Shown here: one piece after another, positions 52,796 through 62,629 of the stretch
How the letters are laid out: each line of letters opens with the position of its first letter
Numbering within the stretch: the first letter of the stretch is position 1
NCBI RefSeq assembly: GCF_028689845.1
Contig: NZ_JAQVCH010000003.1
Span: forward strand, 40,787-104,786
DNA: 64,000 nt
DNA from: Flavobacterium sp.
GTDB lineage: Bacteria > Bacteroidota > Bacteroidia > Flavobacteriales > Flavobacteriaceae
Reading direction: 5' to 3'
Notes under the pieces: model-generated
Seen by the model: the letters and a program-made list of their open reading frames with translations, nothing else
The model's database searches: none
Told to the model about the DNA's origin: nothing
Translations under genes and position numbers: made by a program

Positions 52796-54091
52796 ATGTT
52801 TGCAATTATTAAAAAATTAAAAGGAGATAAAGTCATTTGGGCATTGGTTGCGCTATTGGCTCTGTTTTCTTTTATGCCCGTTTTTAGTGCAAGCAGCAAC
52901 TTGGCTTACGCCGGAAAAGGGACGGGAAATACGGTTGGTTATTTAGCCAAACATTTTATGCATCTTTTATTAGGTTTTTTTATCATCTATCGAGTTCATA
53001 AAATTCCGTACCATTATTTTAGAAGTATATCTAGAATATTATTGCCCTTTATTTGGGTGCTTTTAGCCTATACGTTGTTTAAAGGAACAGTCATTGCGGG
53101 GGCTAATGCAAGCCGATGGATTCAGGTGCCTTTTATTAGGATTTCTTTTCAACCCTCAGCTTTTGCTTTTATCATCATTATGATATTTGTTGTGCGTTAT
53201 TTGTCGAAAACACGCGAAGAACCGATCACTTTTAAGTCGTCGTTTATTGACTTATGGTTGCCTGTCGGAATTACCTTGTTGTTTATTTTACCCGCAAATT
53301 TTTCAACTGCGGCGTTGATGTTTTTAATGATTATCATGTTGGTTTTCATCGGAAAATATCCCATAAAATATATTGCTGCAATTATAGGAATAGGGATTGC
53401 CAGTTTAGCACTCTTTATTTTCATTGCCAAAGCATTTCCAAATCCGTTAACAAGTCGCGTAAATACTTGGGAATCTCGAATTGAACGTTTTGTAACTGAT
53501 GATGTGAAAGATTTGGATGAGGTTTATCAAATTGAAAGAGCAAAAACAGCTATCGCTACAGGGGGTGTTTATGGATTAGGCCCAGGAAAAAGTGTGCAAA
53601 AGAACTTTCTTCCTCAATCGTCTTCCGATTTTATTTATGCCATTATTGTAGAGGAATTTGGCCTTTTTGGAGGAATAGTAATTATTGGAATTTATATGCT
53701 TTTGCTTTTCAGAATTGTTATTGCGGCTCATAAAGCAACTACGCAATTCGGAAAGTTACTGGTGGTCGGTCTTGGTTTTCCAATTGTTTTTCAGGCAGTT
53801 ATCAATATGGGTGTAGCGGTAGAATTATTACCAACCACTGGTCAAACCTTGCCACTTATTAGTAGCGGTGGAAGCTCCATTTGGGTAACCTGTATTGCCA
53901 TCGGTATTATTTTAAATGTAACTAAAAAAGAGGAAGAGATTGCAGCAGAAAATACAGAAAAAGCAAAAAGAGAAGCCGCTCTTCAGAAAATAATCGATAG
54001 ACAAATAAAGGAAGATGAAGCGGATGATATTGAAAACAAGGAATATAGTATCGAAGATAATCCGATGAATGCCGTTTTAAATAAAAGTTAA
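52796..54091 (+). CDS. ftsW: FtsW/SEDS lipid II polymerase
   Basis: A 431-aa SEDS protein with about ten membrane helices that polymerises glycan strands at the septum with FtsI. FQPSAFAFII, the large loop with YQIERAKTAIATGGVYGLGPGKS and SDFIYAIIVEEFG, and the late TGQTLPLISSGGSS are diagnostic. A charged cytoplasmic tail of about 55 residues (EEEIAAENTEKAKREAA) extends the C-terminus. Confidence 0.94.
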   Translation: MFAIIKKLKGDKVIWALVALLALFSFMPVFSASSNLAYAGKGTGNTVGYLAKHFMHLLLGFFIIYRVHKIPYHYFRSISRILLPFIWVLLAYTLFKGTVIAGANASRWIQVPFIRISFQPSAFAFIIIMIFVVRYLSKTREEPITFKSSFIDLWLPVGITLLFILPANFSTAALMFLMIIMLVFIGKYPIKYIAAIIGIGIASLALFIFIAKAFPNPLTSRVNTWESRIERFVTDDVKDLDEVYQIERAKTAIATGGVYGLGPGKSVQKNFLPQSSSDFIYAIIVEEFGLFGGIVIIGIYMLLLFRIVIAAHKATTQFGKLLVVGLGFPIVFQAVINMGVAVELLPTTGQTLPLISSGGSSIWVTCIAIGIILNVTKKEEEIAAENTEKAKREAALQKIIDRQIKEDEADDIENKEYSIEDNPMNAVLNKS

Positions 54092-54117
54092 GTAGTGTTT
54101 TATAAAATAAAAAGTAA

Positions 54118-55230
54118 ATGAGCAATTTGAAATTCATTTTGAGTGGAGGTGGAACCGGAGGTCATATTTACCCGGCCATCGCTATTGCAAATGAATTAAA
54201 AATGCAATTTCCAACGTGTGAAATTCTTTTTGTTGGGGCTCAAGATAAAATGGAAATGCAAAAAGTGCCACAAGCAGGGTTTGCCATTAAAGGGTTATGG
54301 ATTGCTGGTCTTCAAAGAAAGTTAACCTTGCAAAATGCGTTGTTTCCAATTAAATTGTTTTCTAGTTTGTGGAAAGCAAGACAGATTTTGAAGTCTTTTC
54401 AGCCCGATGTCGTTATCGGAACGGGAGGATTCGCCTCTGGACCTTTGCTTAAAGTAGCTGCGGGAATGGGAATCTTAACGGTAATTCAAGAACAAAATTC
54501 CTATCCTGGCATCACCAATAAGTTGTTAAGTAAAAAGGCTAATTCAATTTGCGTAGCCTATGAAAATTTAGAAAAATATTTTCCAAAGCATAAAATAAAA
54601 TTAACAGGAAATCCAGTTCGTCAAGACTTACTTTCAATCGAAAATAAAAAAATTGACGCACTTACCTATTTTAATTTAGAGGCGAATAAAAAAACCTTGT
54701 TGGTTTTAGGAGGAAGTTTGGGAGCACGAAGAATCAACCAATTAATCGAAAAAGAGATAGACTTTTTCTTGGCTCTAAACCTACAAGTAATTTGGCAATG
54801 TGGAAAATTGTATTTTGATGCGTATAGTCATTTAAACCAGCACAAATTTGTACACGTGCTTTCCTTTGTGGATAGAATGGATTTAGTTTATGCCGCGGCA
54901 GATGTCATCATTTCCCGTTCTGGAGCTTCTTCGGTATCAGAGCTTTGCTTGATTGGAAAACCGGTTGTTTTTATTCCTTCACCGAATGTGGCTGAAGACC
55001 ATCAAACAAAAAATGCCAAAGCAATTGTTGAAAAAAAAGGAGCAATTCTTTTGAAAGAGACTGAACTTGAAGCACAATTTGAAACTGTTTTTTCATCCTT
55101 GCTTTCCAATGAAAAACAACAAATGGAATTAAGTCATAATATAAAAAAATTAGCCAAGCCCAACGCGACGGTTGATATCGTAAAAGAAATTTTAAAATTG
55201 ATAAAAAATAAGAGTAAAAACCAGAAATGA
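54118..55230 (+). CDS. murG: MurG, lipid II synthase
   Basis: Adds GlcNAc to lipid I; 370 aa, GT-B fold family 28. [18 protein letters not shown] at the N-terminus, [30 protein letters not shown], then [11 protein letters not shown] and [14 protein letters not shown] are all conserved. It overlaps murC by 4 bp. Confidence 0.96.
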   Translation: MSNLKFILSGGGTGGHIYPAIAIANELKMQFPTCEILFVGAQDKMEMQKVPQAGFAIKGLWIAGLQRKLTLQNALFPIKLFSSLWKARQILKSFQPDVVIGTGGFASGPLLKVAAGMGILTVIQEQNSYPGITNKLLSKKANSICVAYENLEKYFPKHKIKLTGNPVRQDLLSIENKKIDALTYFNLEANKKTLLVLGGSLGARRINQLIEKEIDFFLALNLQVIWQCGKLYFDAYSHLNQHKFVHVLSFVDRMDLVYAAADVIISRSGASSVSELCLIGKPVVFIPSPNVAEDHQTKNAKAIVEKKGAILLKETELEAQFETVFSSLLSNEKQQMELSHNIKKLAKPNATVDIVKEILKLIKNKSKNQK

Positions 55231-56579
55231 ATCTAAATCAAATCCATAACGTTTATTTTATTGGCATTGGAGGCATCGGAATGAGTGCCTTAGCTCGCTA
55301 TTTTAAATTTTTAGGCAAAAAAGTGGCGGGTTATGACAAAACCGAAACCGAGCTAACTAAAACTTTACAGTTGTTAGGGATGAACATTCATTTTGAAGAT
55401 GCAATTCATGCTATTCCAGCAGATTGGACTCCAGAAAATACGCTTGTTATTATTACACCCGCAATTCCAGCCCATCATTCGGAGTGGAATTATTTTAAAG
55501 AAAATAAATTTACAATTCAGAAACGTGCAGAAGTTTTAGGCTTAATCACAAAAGATACGTTTTGTTTTGCCGTAGCGGGAACGCACGGAAAAACAACAAC
55601 ATCAAGCATTTTAGGACATATTTTATATGAAGCGGGTGTAGACGTTACTGCTTTTTTAGGCGGAATTGTAGAGAATTATAATTCCAATTTAATTGGAAAC
55701 GGCAAAACAGTTACGGTGGTAGAAGCCGATGAGTTTGACCGTTCTTTTTTACACCTACATCCTAATTTGGCCTGTATTACTTCTATGGATGCCGATCATT
55801 TAGATATTTATGGCGATAAAGCAGCCATTGAAGCAACTTTTGTAGAATTTGCTGATAAAATTAAAGATAAAAAAGCCCTTTTTATCCCAAAAGAATTGCC
55901 TTTAGAAGGAATGACAGTTGCGATTGAAGACGAAGCAAGTTTTACTGCTTTTAATATTCGAATTCAGCAAGGTGTTTATGTTTTTGACGTGAAAACACCG
56001 ACCGAAACGATTAAAGATATTCGATTTAACTTACCAGGAAGACATAATTTAATGAATGCACTCATGGCTTTGGCGATGGCCAAAACCTATGGTTCCCCAA
56101 CCGACAAAATTGTTAAAGCCTTGGGCACATTCAACGGAATTAAACGACGGTTTTCTTATCAAATTAAACACGATAAATTGGTTTTTATTGATGACTACGC
56201 TCATCACCCTACTGAGATAAATGCGGTTCACCAAGCTGTCAGAGAATTGTATCCTCAAGACAAAGTGTTAGCTGTTTTTCAACCGCATTTATTTAGTAGA
56301 ACTAGCGATTTTGCTGATGATTTTGCCAAGAGTTTGGCTCAATTTGATGAAGTGATTTTATTAGACATTTATCCTGCACGAGAATTGCCAATGGAAGGCA
56401 TTACATCCGACTGGTTATTAGCTAAAATTCAAAATAATCAGAAGCAATTAGTCTCTAAAAACGACTTGATTACTGCTGTTTTAAAAAGTAAGGCCCGCAT
56501 CATCGTGACTATTGGAGCTGGCGATATTGGCGATTTAGTTAACCCTTTAAAGAAACGATTATATGAAAAAATATCTTAG
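55227..56579 (+). CDS. murC: UDP-MurNAc:L-Ala ligase
   Basis: The first Mur ligase; 450 aa. Rossmann motif [20 protein letters not shown] site [45 protein letters not shown] and FQPHLFSRT. It overlaps ftsQ by 17 bp. Confidence 0.95.
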   Translation: MNLNQIHNVYFIGIGGIGMSALARYFKFLGKKVAGYDKTETELTKTLQLLGMNIHFEDAIHAIPADWTPENTLVIITPAIPAHHSEWNYFKENKFTIQKRAEVLGLITKDTFCFAVAGTHGKTTTSSILGHILYEAGVDVTAFLGGIVENYNSNLIGNGKTVTVVEADEFDRSFLHLHPNLACITSMDADHLDIYGDKAAIEATFVEFADKIKDKKALFIPKELPLEGMTVAIEDEASFTAFNIRIQQGVYVFDVKTPTETIKDIRFNLPGRHNLMNALMALAMAKTYGSPTDKIVKALGTFNGIKRRFSYQIKHDKLVFIDDYAHHPTEINAVHQAVRELYPQDKVLAVFQPHLFSRTSDFADDFAKSLAQFDEVILLDIYPARELPMEGITSDWLLAKIQNNQKQLVSKNDLITAVLKSKARIIVTIGAGDIGDLVNPLKKRLYEKIS

Positions 56580-57288
56580 CTGGCCAACGCTTCGATTAGT
56601 TTTGATTTTAGGCTTAGTTTGCTTTTTATATTCTTTTATGACCAAACGAAATGACAATCGAAAATTGAAAGAAATTAAAGTCGAATTTTTAGGGAATGAT
56701 CAACTTTTTATGACACATGAAACGGTTAATAAATTGTTAATAGAAAATAATGAAGTTGCTTCCAGCATAGGGAAAGTTACTTTAGATTTGAATGATTTGG
56801 AAAATACCATCCAAAAACATGAGATGGTTGATGAAGTTGAAGTCTTTTTGAGTATTGATGGCACATTAAAAGCGATCGTTAAACAAAAAACTCCGGTGGC
56901 CAGAGTGTATGGTCAGGACGAGTCGTATTATGTTGATATTAAAGGGGCTAAGATGCCTTTGTCGGATATTTATACGGCACGAGTTCCGCTAGTTTCAGGT
57001 GAAATTAAAGCAGAATATAGTGAAAAATTAGAAGAGTTGTTTCGGATTATTCATGAAGATGATTTTTTGAAAAAAAATATCATTGGCATTCAAGTATTGC
57101 CCAACGGAAGCTTGAAAATGAAAAATAGAAACTATGATTACGATATTGAGTTTGGCAGAACCATCAATATGGAACAGAAATTTAAAAATTATAAAGCTTT
57201 TTTACAGAAAGCAGTTTTAGATAGTTCGATTTATAATTACAAGAAGATTAATCTGAAGTTTACACAACAGGTTGTCTGCACAAAATAA
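56563..57288 (+). CDS. ftsQ: cell division protein FtsQ
   Basis: A 241-aa bitopic protein: a short cytoplasmic end, one membrane helix (LRLVLILGLVCFLYSFM), then a POTRA-like region (KEIKVEFLGNDQLFMTHETVNKLL, DEVEVFLSIDGTLKAIVKQKTPVARV) and a C-terminal beta part (YYVDIKGAKMPLS). It connects FtsL/FtsB to the rest of the divisome. The position between murC and ftsA is standard. Confidence 0.9.
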   Translation: MKKYLSWPTLRLVLILGLVCFLYSFMTKRNDNRKLKEIKVEFLGNDQLFMTHETVNKLLIENNEVASSIGKVTLDLNDLENTIQKHEMVDEVEVFLSIDGTLKAIVKQKTPVARVYGQDESYYVDIKGAKMPLSDIYTARVPLVSGEIKAEYSEKLEELFRIIHEDDFLKKNIIGIQVLPNGSLKMKNRNYDYDIEFGRTINMEQKFKNYKAFLQKAVLDSSIYNYKKINLKFTQQVVCTK

Positions 57289-57294
57289 GAGCAC

Positions 57295-58650
57295 ATGAAA
57301 AACGAAAACATCGCAGTAGGGTTAGACATCGGGACCACAAAAATTGTGGCCATGATTGGTCGGAAAAACGAGTATGGTAAACTTGAAATTTTAGGGGTTG
57401 GAAAATCTAAAAGTTTGGGTGTACACAGAGGCGTTGTCAATAATATTACACAAACGATTGAGTCGATTCAAATTGCTATTAAAGAAGCAGAAGATAACTC
57501 GGGTTACATGATAAAAGATGTGGTTGTTGGAATTGCAGGGCAGCATATTCGCAGTATTCAACACAGTGATTACATTAGTCGTAACAATCCAGAAGAAGTG
57601 ATTAGTGGCAGTGATATTGAACAATTAATCAGTCAAGTACACAAGTTGGCCATGTTGCCAGGTGAAGAAATAATTCATGTTTTACCACAAGAATTTAAAA
57701 TCGACGGGCAATTTGAAATCAAAGAGCCAGTTGGAATGTATGGTGGACGTTTAGAAAGTAGTTTTCACGTGGTGGTTGGTCATGCAGCTTCTATTCGTAA
57801 TGTCGGACGTTGTATTCAAAGTGCAGGAATAGAATTGTCTGGATTAACGTTAGAACCTTTGGCCTCTTCTGATGCAGTGCTAAGTCAAGAAGAAAAAGAA
57901 GCAGGTGTAGCCTTGATTGATATTGGCGGTGGAACCACTGATTTGGCCATTTTTAAGGATGGAATTATTCGACATACCGCTGTGATTCCTTTCGGAGGAA
58001 ATGTGATTACAGACGATATCAAAGAAGGCTGTTCTATCATTGAAAAGCAAGCAGAATTATTGAAAGTCAAATTTGGTTCGGCTTGGCCTGGTGAAAACAA
58101 AGAAAATGAGATTGTTTCTATTCCCGGATTAAGAGGGCGTGAACCAAAAGAAATTTCCTTAAAAAACCTTTCAAAGATTATTAATGCTCGCGTAGTTGAG
58201 ATTATTGAACAAGTATTTGACGAAATCAAATCATACGGACATGAAGATCAAAAAAAGAAATTGATTGGCGGAATCGTTTTGACCGGTGGCGGTGCTCAAT
58301 TAAAGCATATCAAACAATTGGTCGAGTATATCACAGGAATGGATACACGAATTGGTTATCCAAACGAGCATTTAGCTGGAAATTCTAGCGAGGAAATGTC
58401 AAGTCCCTTGTATGCCACTGCCGTGGGACTGATGATGAATAGCATCAATAATAATACGAAAAGTGCCATTTTATTGACTGAAATGGAACAATCGAAAAAC
58501 GAAGTTAAAAACGAACCTGCTGCGGAAAAATTAGAAGAAGACCCCAAAACTGATATTCCAAACCAAGAAAGTACCGAGAATAAAATCAAACGTTCTTTCT
58601 TTGAAAAATACGTAGAAAAAATTAAAGAATTTTTAGACAGTGCAGAATAA
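57295..58650 (+). CDS. ftsA: cell division protein FtsA
   Basis: A 451-aa actin-like membrane tether for FtsZ. Phosphate-1 motif AVGLDIGTTKIVAMIG, the 1C subdomain (HVLPQEFKIDGQ), ALIDIGGGTTDLAIF, and the adenosine motif IVLTGGGAQLKHI. The C-terminus ends in an amphipathic helix (SFFEKYVEKIKEFL), the expected membrane anchor, after an acidic linker. Confidence 0.95.
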   Translation: MKNENIAVGLDIGTTKIVAMIGRKNEYGKLEILGVGKSKSLGVHRGVVNNITQTIESIQIAIKEAEDNSGYMIKDVVVGIAGQHIRSIQHSDYISRNNPEEVISGSDIEQLISQVHKLAMLPGEEIIHVLPQEFKIDGQFEIKEPVGMYGGRLESSFHVVVGHAASIRNVGRCIQSAGIELSGLTLEPLASSDAVLSQEEKEAGVALIDIGGGTTDLAIFKDGIIRHTAVIPFGGNVITDDIKEGCSIIEKQAELLKVKFGSAWPGENKENEIVSIPGLRGREPKEISLKNLSKIINARVVEIIEQVFDEIKSYGHEDQKKKLIGGIVLTGGGAQLKHIKQLVEYITGMDTRIGYPNEHLAGNSSEEMSSPLYATAVGLMMNSINNNTKSAILLTEMEQSKNEVKNEPAAEKLEEDPKTDIPNQESTENKIKRSFFEKYVEKIKEFLDSAE

Positions 58651-58692
58651 ACTGCCTCGATAAAAATAAATGAACTAGAAAAACCAATAAGT

Positions 58693-60624
58693 ATGACAAG
58701 CAACTCAGATTTTGGAAGCATTTCATTTGATTTACCTAGAAACCAATCAAATGTAATTAAAGTAATTGGAGTGGGCGGAGGCGGAAGTAACGCCATCAAC
58801 CACATGTTTAAGCAAGGGATTAAAGGTGTAGATTTTGTGGTTTGTAATACCGACTCACAAGCTCTACAAAATAGTCCGGTGCCAAACAAAATTCAGTTAG
58901 GATTAAACTTAACAGAAGGCTTAGGAGCTGGAGCTAATCCAGAAATAGGTCAGCAATCGGCATTAGAAAGCATGGAAGACATTGATAAATTGCTGGATAG
59001 CAATACCAAAATGATTTTCATCACGGCAGGTATGGGAGGAGGTACCGGAACGGGTGCTGCTCCTGTAATCGCTCAAATGGCTAAAGAAAAAGACATCTTA
59101 ACGGTTGGTATTGTAACGATTCCATTTCAATTTGAAGGAAAAGTACGTTTCGAACAAGCGATGTCGGGTGTAGAAAGGTTGCGTAAACAAGTAGATTCAC
59201 TGATCGTTATTAATAATAATAAATTACGAGAAGTTTATGGGAATCTTGGTTTTAAAGCAGGTTTCTCTAAAGCAGACGAAGTGTTAGCTACTGCTTCTCG
59301 TGGAATTGCAGAAGTAATTACGCATCACTATACGCAAAATATCGATTTAAAAGATGCTAAAACAGTGTTGTCTAACAGCGGAACAGCCATTATGGGTTCT
59401 GCTAAAGCAGAAGGTGAAACAAGAGCAAAAGATGCTATCATTTCTGCCTTGGATTCGCCACTTTTAAATGATAATAAAATTTCAGGTGCTAGAAACGTAT
59501 TGTTGCTTATCGTTTCTGGAACTACTGAAATTACAATTGATGAAATAGGTGAAATTAATGACCATATTCAAGCAGAAGCAGGACATAATGCCAATATCAT
59601 CATGGGAGTTGGTGACGATGAGTCTTTGGGAGATTCTATAGCGGTTACTATTATTGCAACTGGTTTTAATGTAGAACAACAAAAAGAAATCGTCAATGCT
59701 GAGCCGAAAAAAATAATCCATTCTTTAGATGAAAATCAGTCAAACACGATTGACTTGTCTAAAAATGCTGCGGCAACGCTTTTAGAGGAGAACCTTATAA
59801 ATGAAAAACCGACGGCATCCACCGAAGAAAAAATCGTATTTGAATTAATCGATGATATTAATGTTATTGAGCCAACAACTGTGTTTTCAGAACTCGTGCC
59901 TATCACAGACGTTATTAAAAATATGGAAGTGACCTACGAGATTGTGAGTCCTGATTTTGAAAGTCGGTTAGTAGCGACGACCCACGAAGTACGCGAAATT
60001 ATGGTGAGGGAACCCGAGTTTGTTATTGTAGAAAAAGAACAAGTCGTGCTTTCCTTTGATTTGCCAACTGAAGTGAAAGAAACTAAAAATACCATCCTTT
60101 TTGACCTAGAACCTACTATTCCTACTGCTACAAATGATATTGTGGTAAACGAACCTACCCAATTAATTCCGTTAACTGAAATTGGCAAAGAAGGCGTTGT
60201 CAAATTTTCTCTTGAAGATTATATGGAAATTGAAAACGAATTAGTGAATTCAAAGCCTGTTCTTGATGAAGTTAAAGAGCCTGAGAATGAAGAGATGAAC
60301 ATCACTTTAAAAAGTGTGGATAGTCCTTCGCAATTCGCTCCGTCGTATGACGATATTAATCCAATAGATTTATCCATCGATGAAACTTTAAAAATGCGGG
60401 CAGATGACAGAAGAAAAAAACTGAAAGAGTTCAATTATAAGTTTCATACCAATTCTGCTCGATTAGAAGAGATGGAAAAAGTACCCGCTTTTAAAAGACA
60501 AGGAGTTGATTTATCAACCAATACACCAATAAATAATCAATCCAGAACGTCGTTGGGAACCGATAGTAATAACGACGCACAATTGCGTTCAAATAATTCG
60601 TTTCTTCATGACAATGTGGATTAG
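58693..60624 (+). CDS. ftsZ: cell division protein FtsZ with long C-terminal linker
   Basis: A tubulin-like GTPase that forms the division ring. GTPase domain about residues 1-330: IKVIGVGGGGSNAINHM, CNTDSQALQ, AGMGGGTGTGAAPVIA, RFEQAMSGVERLRKQVDSLIVINN, then the C-terminal tubulin fold. About 310 further residues form an acidic, repetitive-looking linker, ending in two short conserved-looking parts (VPAFKRQGVDL and SFLHDNVD). At 643 aa it is much longer than E. coli FtsZ (383 aa) but fits Bacteroidota. It is the last dcw gene, followed by a strong terminator. Confidence 0.96.
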   Translation: MTSNSDFGSISFDLPRNQSNVIKVIGVGGGGSNAINHMFKQGIKGVDFVVCNTDSQALQNSPVPNKIQLGLNLTEGLGAGANPEIGQQSALESMEDIDKLLDSNTKMIFITAGMGGGTGTGAAPVIAQMAKEKDILTVGIVTIPFQFEGKVRFEQAMSGVERLRKQVDSLIVINNNKLREVYGNLGFKAGFSKADEVLATASRGIAEVITHHYTQNIDLKDAKTVLSNSGTAIMGSAKAEGETRAKDAIISALDSPLLNDNKISGARNVLLLIVSGTTEITIDEIGEINDHIQAEAGHNANIIMGVGDDESLGDSIAVTIIATGFNVEQQKEIVNAEPKKIIHSLDENQSNTIDLSKNAAATLLEENLINEKPTASTEEKIVFELIDDINVIEPTTVFSELVPITDVIKNMEVTYEIVSPDFESRLVATTHEVREIMVREPEFVIVEKEQVVLSFDLPTEVKETKNTILFDLEPTIPTATNDIVVNEPTQLIPLTEIGKEGVVKFSLEDYMEIENELVNSKPVLDEVKEPENEEMNITLKSVDSPSQFAPSYDDINPIDLSIDETLKMRADDRRKKLKEFNYKFHTNSARLEEMEKVPAFKRQGVDLSTNTPINNQSRTSLGTDSNNDAQLRSNNSFLHDNVD

Positions 60625-60645
60625 CTAGCTCTAACTAGTGTATTT

Positions 60646-60685
60646 AACCCGGAAATTAGAATCTAATTTCCGGGTTATTTTTTTT
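60646..60685 (+). terminator. terminator of the dcw cluster
   Basis: AACCCGGAAATTAGA faces TCTAATTTCCGGGTT: 15 complementary bases with one base between, followed by nine T. Confidence 0.9.
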
Positions 60686-60692
60686 ATCTTTG
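60685..60692 (+). promoter_or_regulatory. -7 box of yqeY promoter
   Basis: TATCTTTG directly after the dcw terminator. It lies in the upstream extension of the yqeY frame, supporting the later start at 60755. Confidence 0.55.
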
Positions 60693-60754
60693 CCTACGTT
60701 TTACAAAAGATTCAACCCTTGATTTTCTTTTGTAAATCGCTTAAAAAAATTAAT

Positions 60755-61204
60755 ATGAGTTTACAAACAACAATAAACGAGGAAATTAAAAACGCCATGC
60801 GTGCCAAAGACACGATTGCATTAGAATCATTAAGAGCGGTTAAATCGGCTATTTTATTAGCCTTGACAGAAGGGGGTGCCAAAGAAGAATTAGCCTCGGA
60901 AGATGAAATTAAGCTATTACAGCGTTTAGTGAAACAACGGAAAGATAGTGCTGCAATTTATTTACAACAAGGAAGAGCCGATTTAGCAGAACCAGAATTA
61001 TTACAAGCGACGGTTATCGAAAAGTTTTTACCAAAACAATTAAGCGAAGCAGAAGTAGAAACGGCTGTGGCTCAAATTATTGCAGCCAATGGCTTTGCCG
61101 GAATGGCTTCTATGGGACAATTAATGGGAATTGCTTCTAAACAATTAGGAGGAAGTGCTGATGGAAAAACTATTTCAACTATTGTAAAAAAACTTTTAGC
61201 ATAA
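60755..61204 (+). CDS. yqeY: GatB/YqeY domain-containing protein
   Basis: 149 aa from the ATG at 60755 (the frame is open from 60638 but includes a promoter). It has the YqeY fold related to the C-terminal tRNA-binding tail of GatB: INEEIKNAMRAKDTIALESLRAVKSAI, RQRKDSAAIYLQQGRADLAEPE, EKFLPKQLSEAEVE and MGQLMGIASKQLGGSADGK. Its exact function is unknown; tRNA binding or amidotransferase-related roles are proposed for the family. Confidence 0.92.
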   Translation: MSLQTTINEEIKNAMRAKDTIALESLRAVKSAILLALTEGGAKEELASEDEIKLLQRLVKQRKDSAAIYLQQGRADLAEPELLQATVIEKFLPKQLSEAEVETAVAQIIAANGFAGMASMGQLMGIASKQLGGSADGKTISTIVKKLLA

Positions 61205-61216
61205 CAATTTTTGTTG

Positions 61217-61224
61217 TAAATTCG
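61217..61224 (+). promoter_or_regulatory. -7 box of tRNA-Arg promoter
   Basis: TAAATTCG, one base from TAnnTTTG, 16 bp before the tRNA; TTG words lie upstream. Confidence 0.4.
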
Positions 61225-61240
61225 CACACAGATTAAAAAA

Positions 61241-61314
61241 GGCCTCGTAGTTCAACTGAATAGAATATCAGATTTCGGCTCTGAGGGTTACAGGTTTGAA
61301 TCCTGTCGAGGTCA
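61241..61314 (+). tRNA. tRNA-Arg (anticodon TCG)
   Basis: Acceptor GGCCTCG pairs with CGAGGTC (one G-T), anticodon stem TCAGA / TCTGA encloses the loop TTTCGGC (anticodon TCG, reading CGA), and the T arm ACAGG-TTTGAAT-CCTGT is perfect. Discriminator A at 61314; CCA not encoded. Confidence 0.95.
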
Positions 61315-61320
61315 CGAATA

Positions 61321-61381
61321 AATAGCAAGCCAAAAAAATTTCGCTAAGTTCACTTGTGCGAATTTTTTTTGGCTTGCTATT
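61321..61381. terminator. long hairpin after tRNA-Arg
   Basis: AATAGCAAGCC plus an A run and TTTCGC pairs with GCGAA, a T run and GGCTTGCTATT: a stem of about 24 bp with one mismatch and an 11-nt loop. It can terminate in either direction and forms the left end of a tandem repeat tract. Confidence 0.8.
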
Positions 61382-61622
61382 TTCAAAGCGGAGCTTTGTC
61401 AGGATGCACGCAGTGAATCCTGATTCGTGAAAGAATACATTTCGCTAAGTTCACTTGTGCGAATTTTTTTTGGCTTGCTATTTTCAAAGCGGAGCTTTGT
61501 CAGGATGCACGCAGTGAATCCTGATTCGTGAAAGAATACATTTCGCCAAGTTCACTTGTGCGAATTTTTTTTGGCTTGCTATTTTCAAAGCGGCCCTTTG
61601 TCAGGATGCACGCAGTGAATCC
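61339..61622. repeat. 101-bp tandem repeat, about 2.8 copies
   Basis: Copies start at 61339, 61440 and 61541 (TTTCGCTAAG, the third TTTCGCCAAG); the third is cut at about 82 bp. Copies 1 and 2 look identical. Each contains two internal hairpins, CAAAGC-gga-GCTTTG and TCAGGAT..ATCCTGA. The tract fills most of the 407-bp gap between tRNA-Arg and the MtfA-like gene; no gene lies in it. Confidence 0.9.
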
Positions 61623-61721
61623 TTTTAATTTTTTTCAAAAACAGGTTTAGTGGAATTACATTTTTTTTCTATTCAGCGATTTAAAATAATCCCTATCTTC
61701 CCATCTGTTTAACAACTACAA

Positions 61722-62537
61722 ATGGAGGGTGTTTTCATCGTTATTTTTATTTTACTATCGCTAATCGTGGTGCTTTTTTTTGCCGTCGTTTTAGATACGT
61801 TTGAGCATTTTTTTGCTAAAATTTTCCACCGACCCGTGTATGTTCATTTTTATTGGAATAAACAAACCGTTTCTCTAGAACAGCAACGGTTTTTAAAAGA
61901 AACCTTTCCTTTTTATTCTAATTTGGAGGTGAAAAAAAGACACTATTTTAATCATCGTATGGCTGTTTTTTTAACGCATTATCAATTTATTTCTAAAGAA
62001 GATTTGGTCATTACCGAAGAAATGAAAGTGATGATTTCTGCCTCTGCTATCATGCTAACTTTTGGTATGCGGAACTATTTAGTAGATGTATTTGATAAAA
62101 TCATACTCTATCCCGAAGCCTATTATTCTACTCATAATGACGCGTGGCATAAAGGAGAGTTTAACCCAAGAATGAAAGCCATTGTTTTTTCTTGGAAAGA
62201 CTTTTTGGAAGGTTTTCAGCAGCAGAATGATAATCTTAATTTAGGATTTCATGAATTTACGCATGCGGTACATTTTCACGGATTAAAACGAAACGATGTG
62301 AGTGCATTGCTTTTTGCACAACGGTATACCGAAATTATGACATACATCGCTCAGCCAGCCATTACCGAAAAACTAATCCAATCCAATTACTTTAGGATTT
62401 ATGGATATACCAATAGTTTTGAATTTATTGCTGTTTTAATCGAACATTTTTTTGAAACACCTGCACAGTTTAAGTCAGAATTCCCCACTTTATTTGAAAA
62501 AGTGAGTAAAATGATAAATTTTTCACATAAAACATAA
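61722..62537 (+). CDS. zinc-dependent peptidase, MtfA (M90) family
   Basis: 271 aa. An N-terminal membrane helix (VFIVIFILLSLIVVLFFAVVL) precedes a cytoplasmic MtfA-like domain. The zinc site is HEFTH in NLGFHEFTHAVHFHG, with a downstream Glu in the helix around FAQRYTEIM. FSWKDFLEGFQ and EFIAVLIEHFFETP are family-typical. E. coli MtfA lacks the membrane helix and modulates the glucose PTS regulator Mlc; that role need not hold here. Confidence 0.85.
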   Translation: MEGVFIVIFILLSLIVVLFFAVVLDTFEHFFAKIFHRPVYVHFYWNKQTVSLEQQRFLKETFPFYSNLEVKKRHYFNHRMAVFLTHYQFISKEDLVITEEMKVMISASAIMLTFGMRNYLVDVFDKIILYPEAYYSTHNDAWHKGEFNPRMKAIVFSWKDFLEGFQQQNDNLNLGFHEFTHAVHFHGLKRNDVSALLFAQRYTEIMTYIAQPAITEKLIQSNYFRIYGYTNSFEFIAVLIEHFFETPAQFKSEFPTLFEKVSKMINFSHKT

Positions 62538-62629
62538 GATACAAAAAAATAGGTTCTGGCACAATGATTTCCGTCATTTTAAAACACTAAAAAATGCTTG
62601 AAATTTGTTGTTAATAAATCCGTAACATC

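Noticed and set aside
61339..61622. Insertion sequence remnant after tRNA-Arg
   Set aside because: No transposase fragment, no terminal inverted repeats and no target duplication are visible; it is a tandem repeat.
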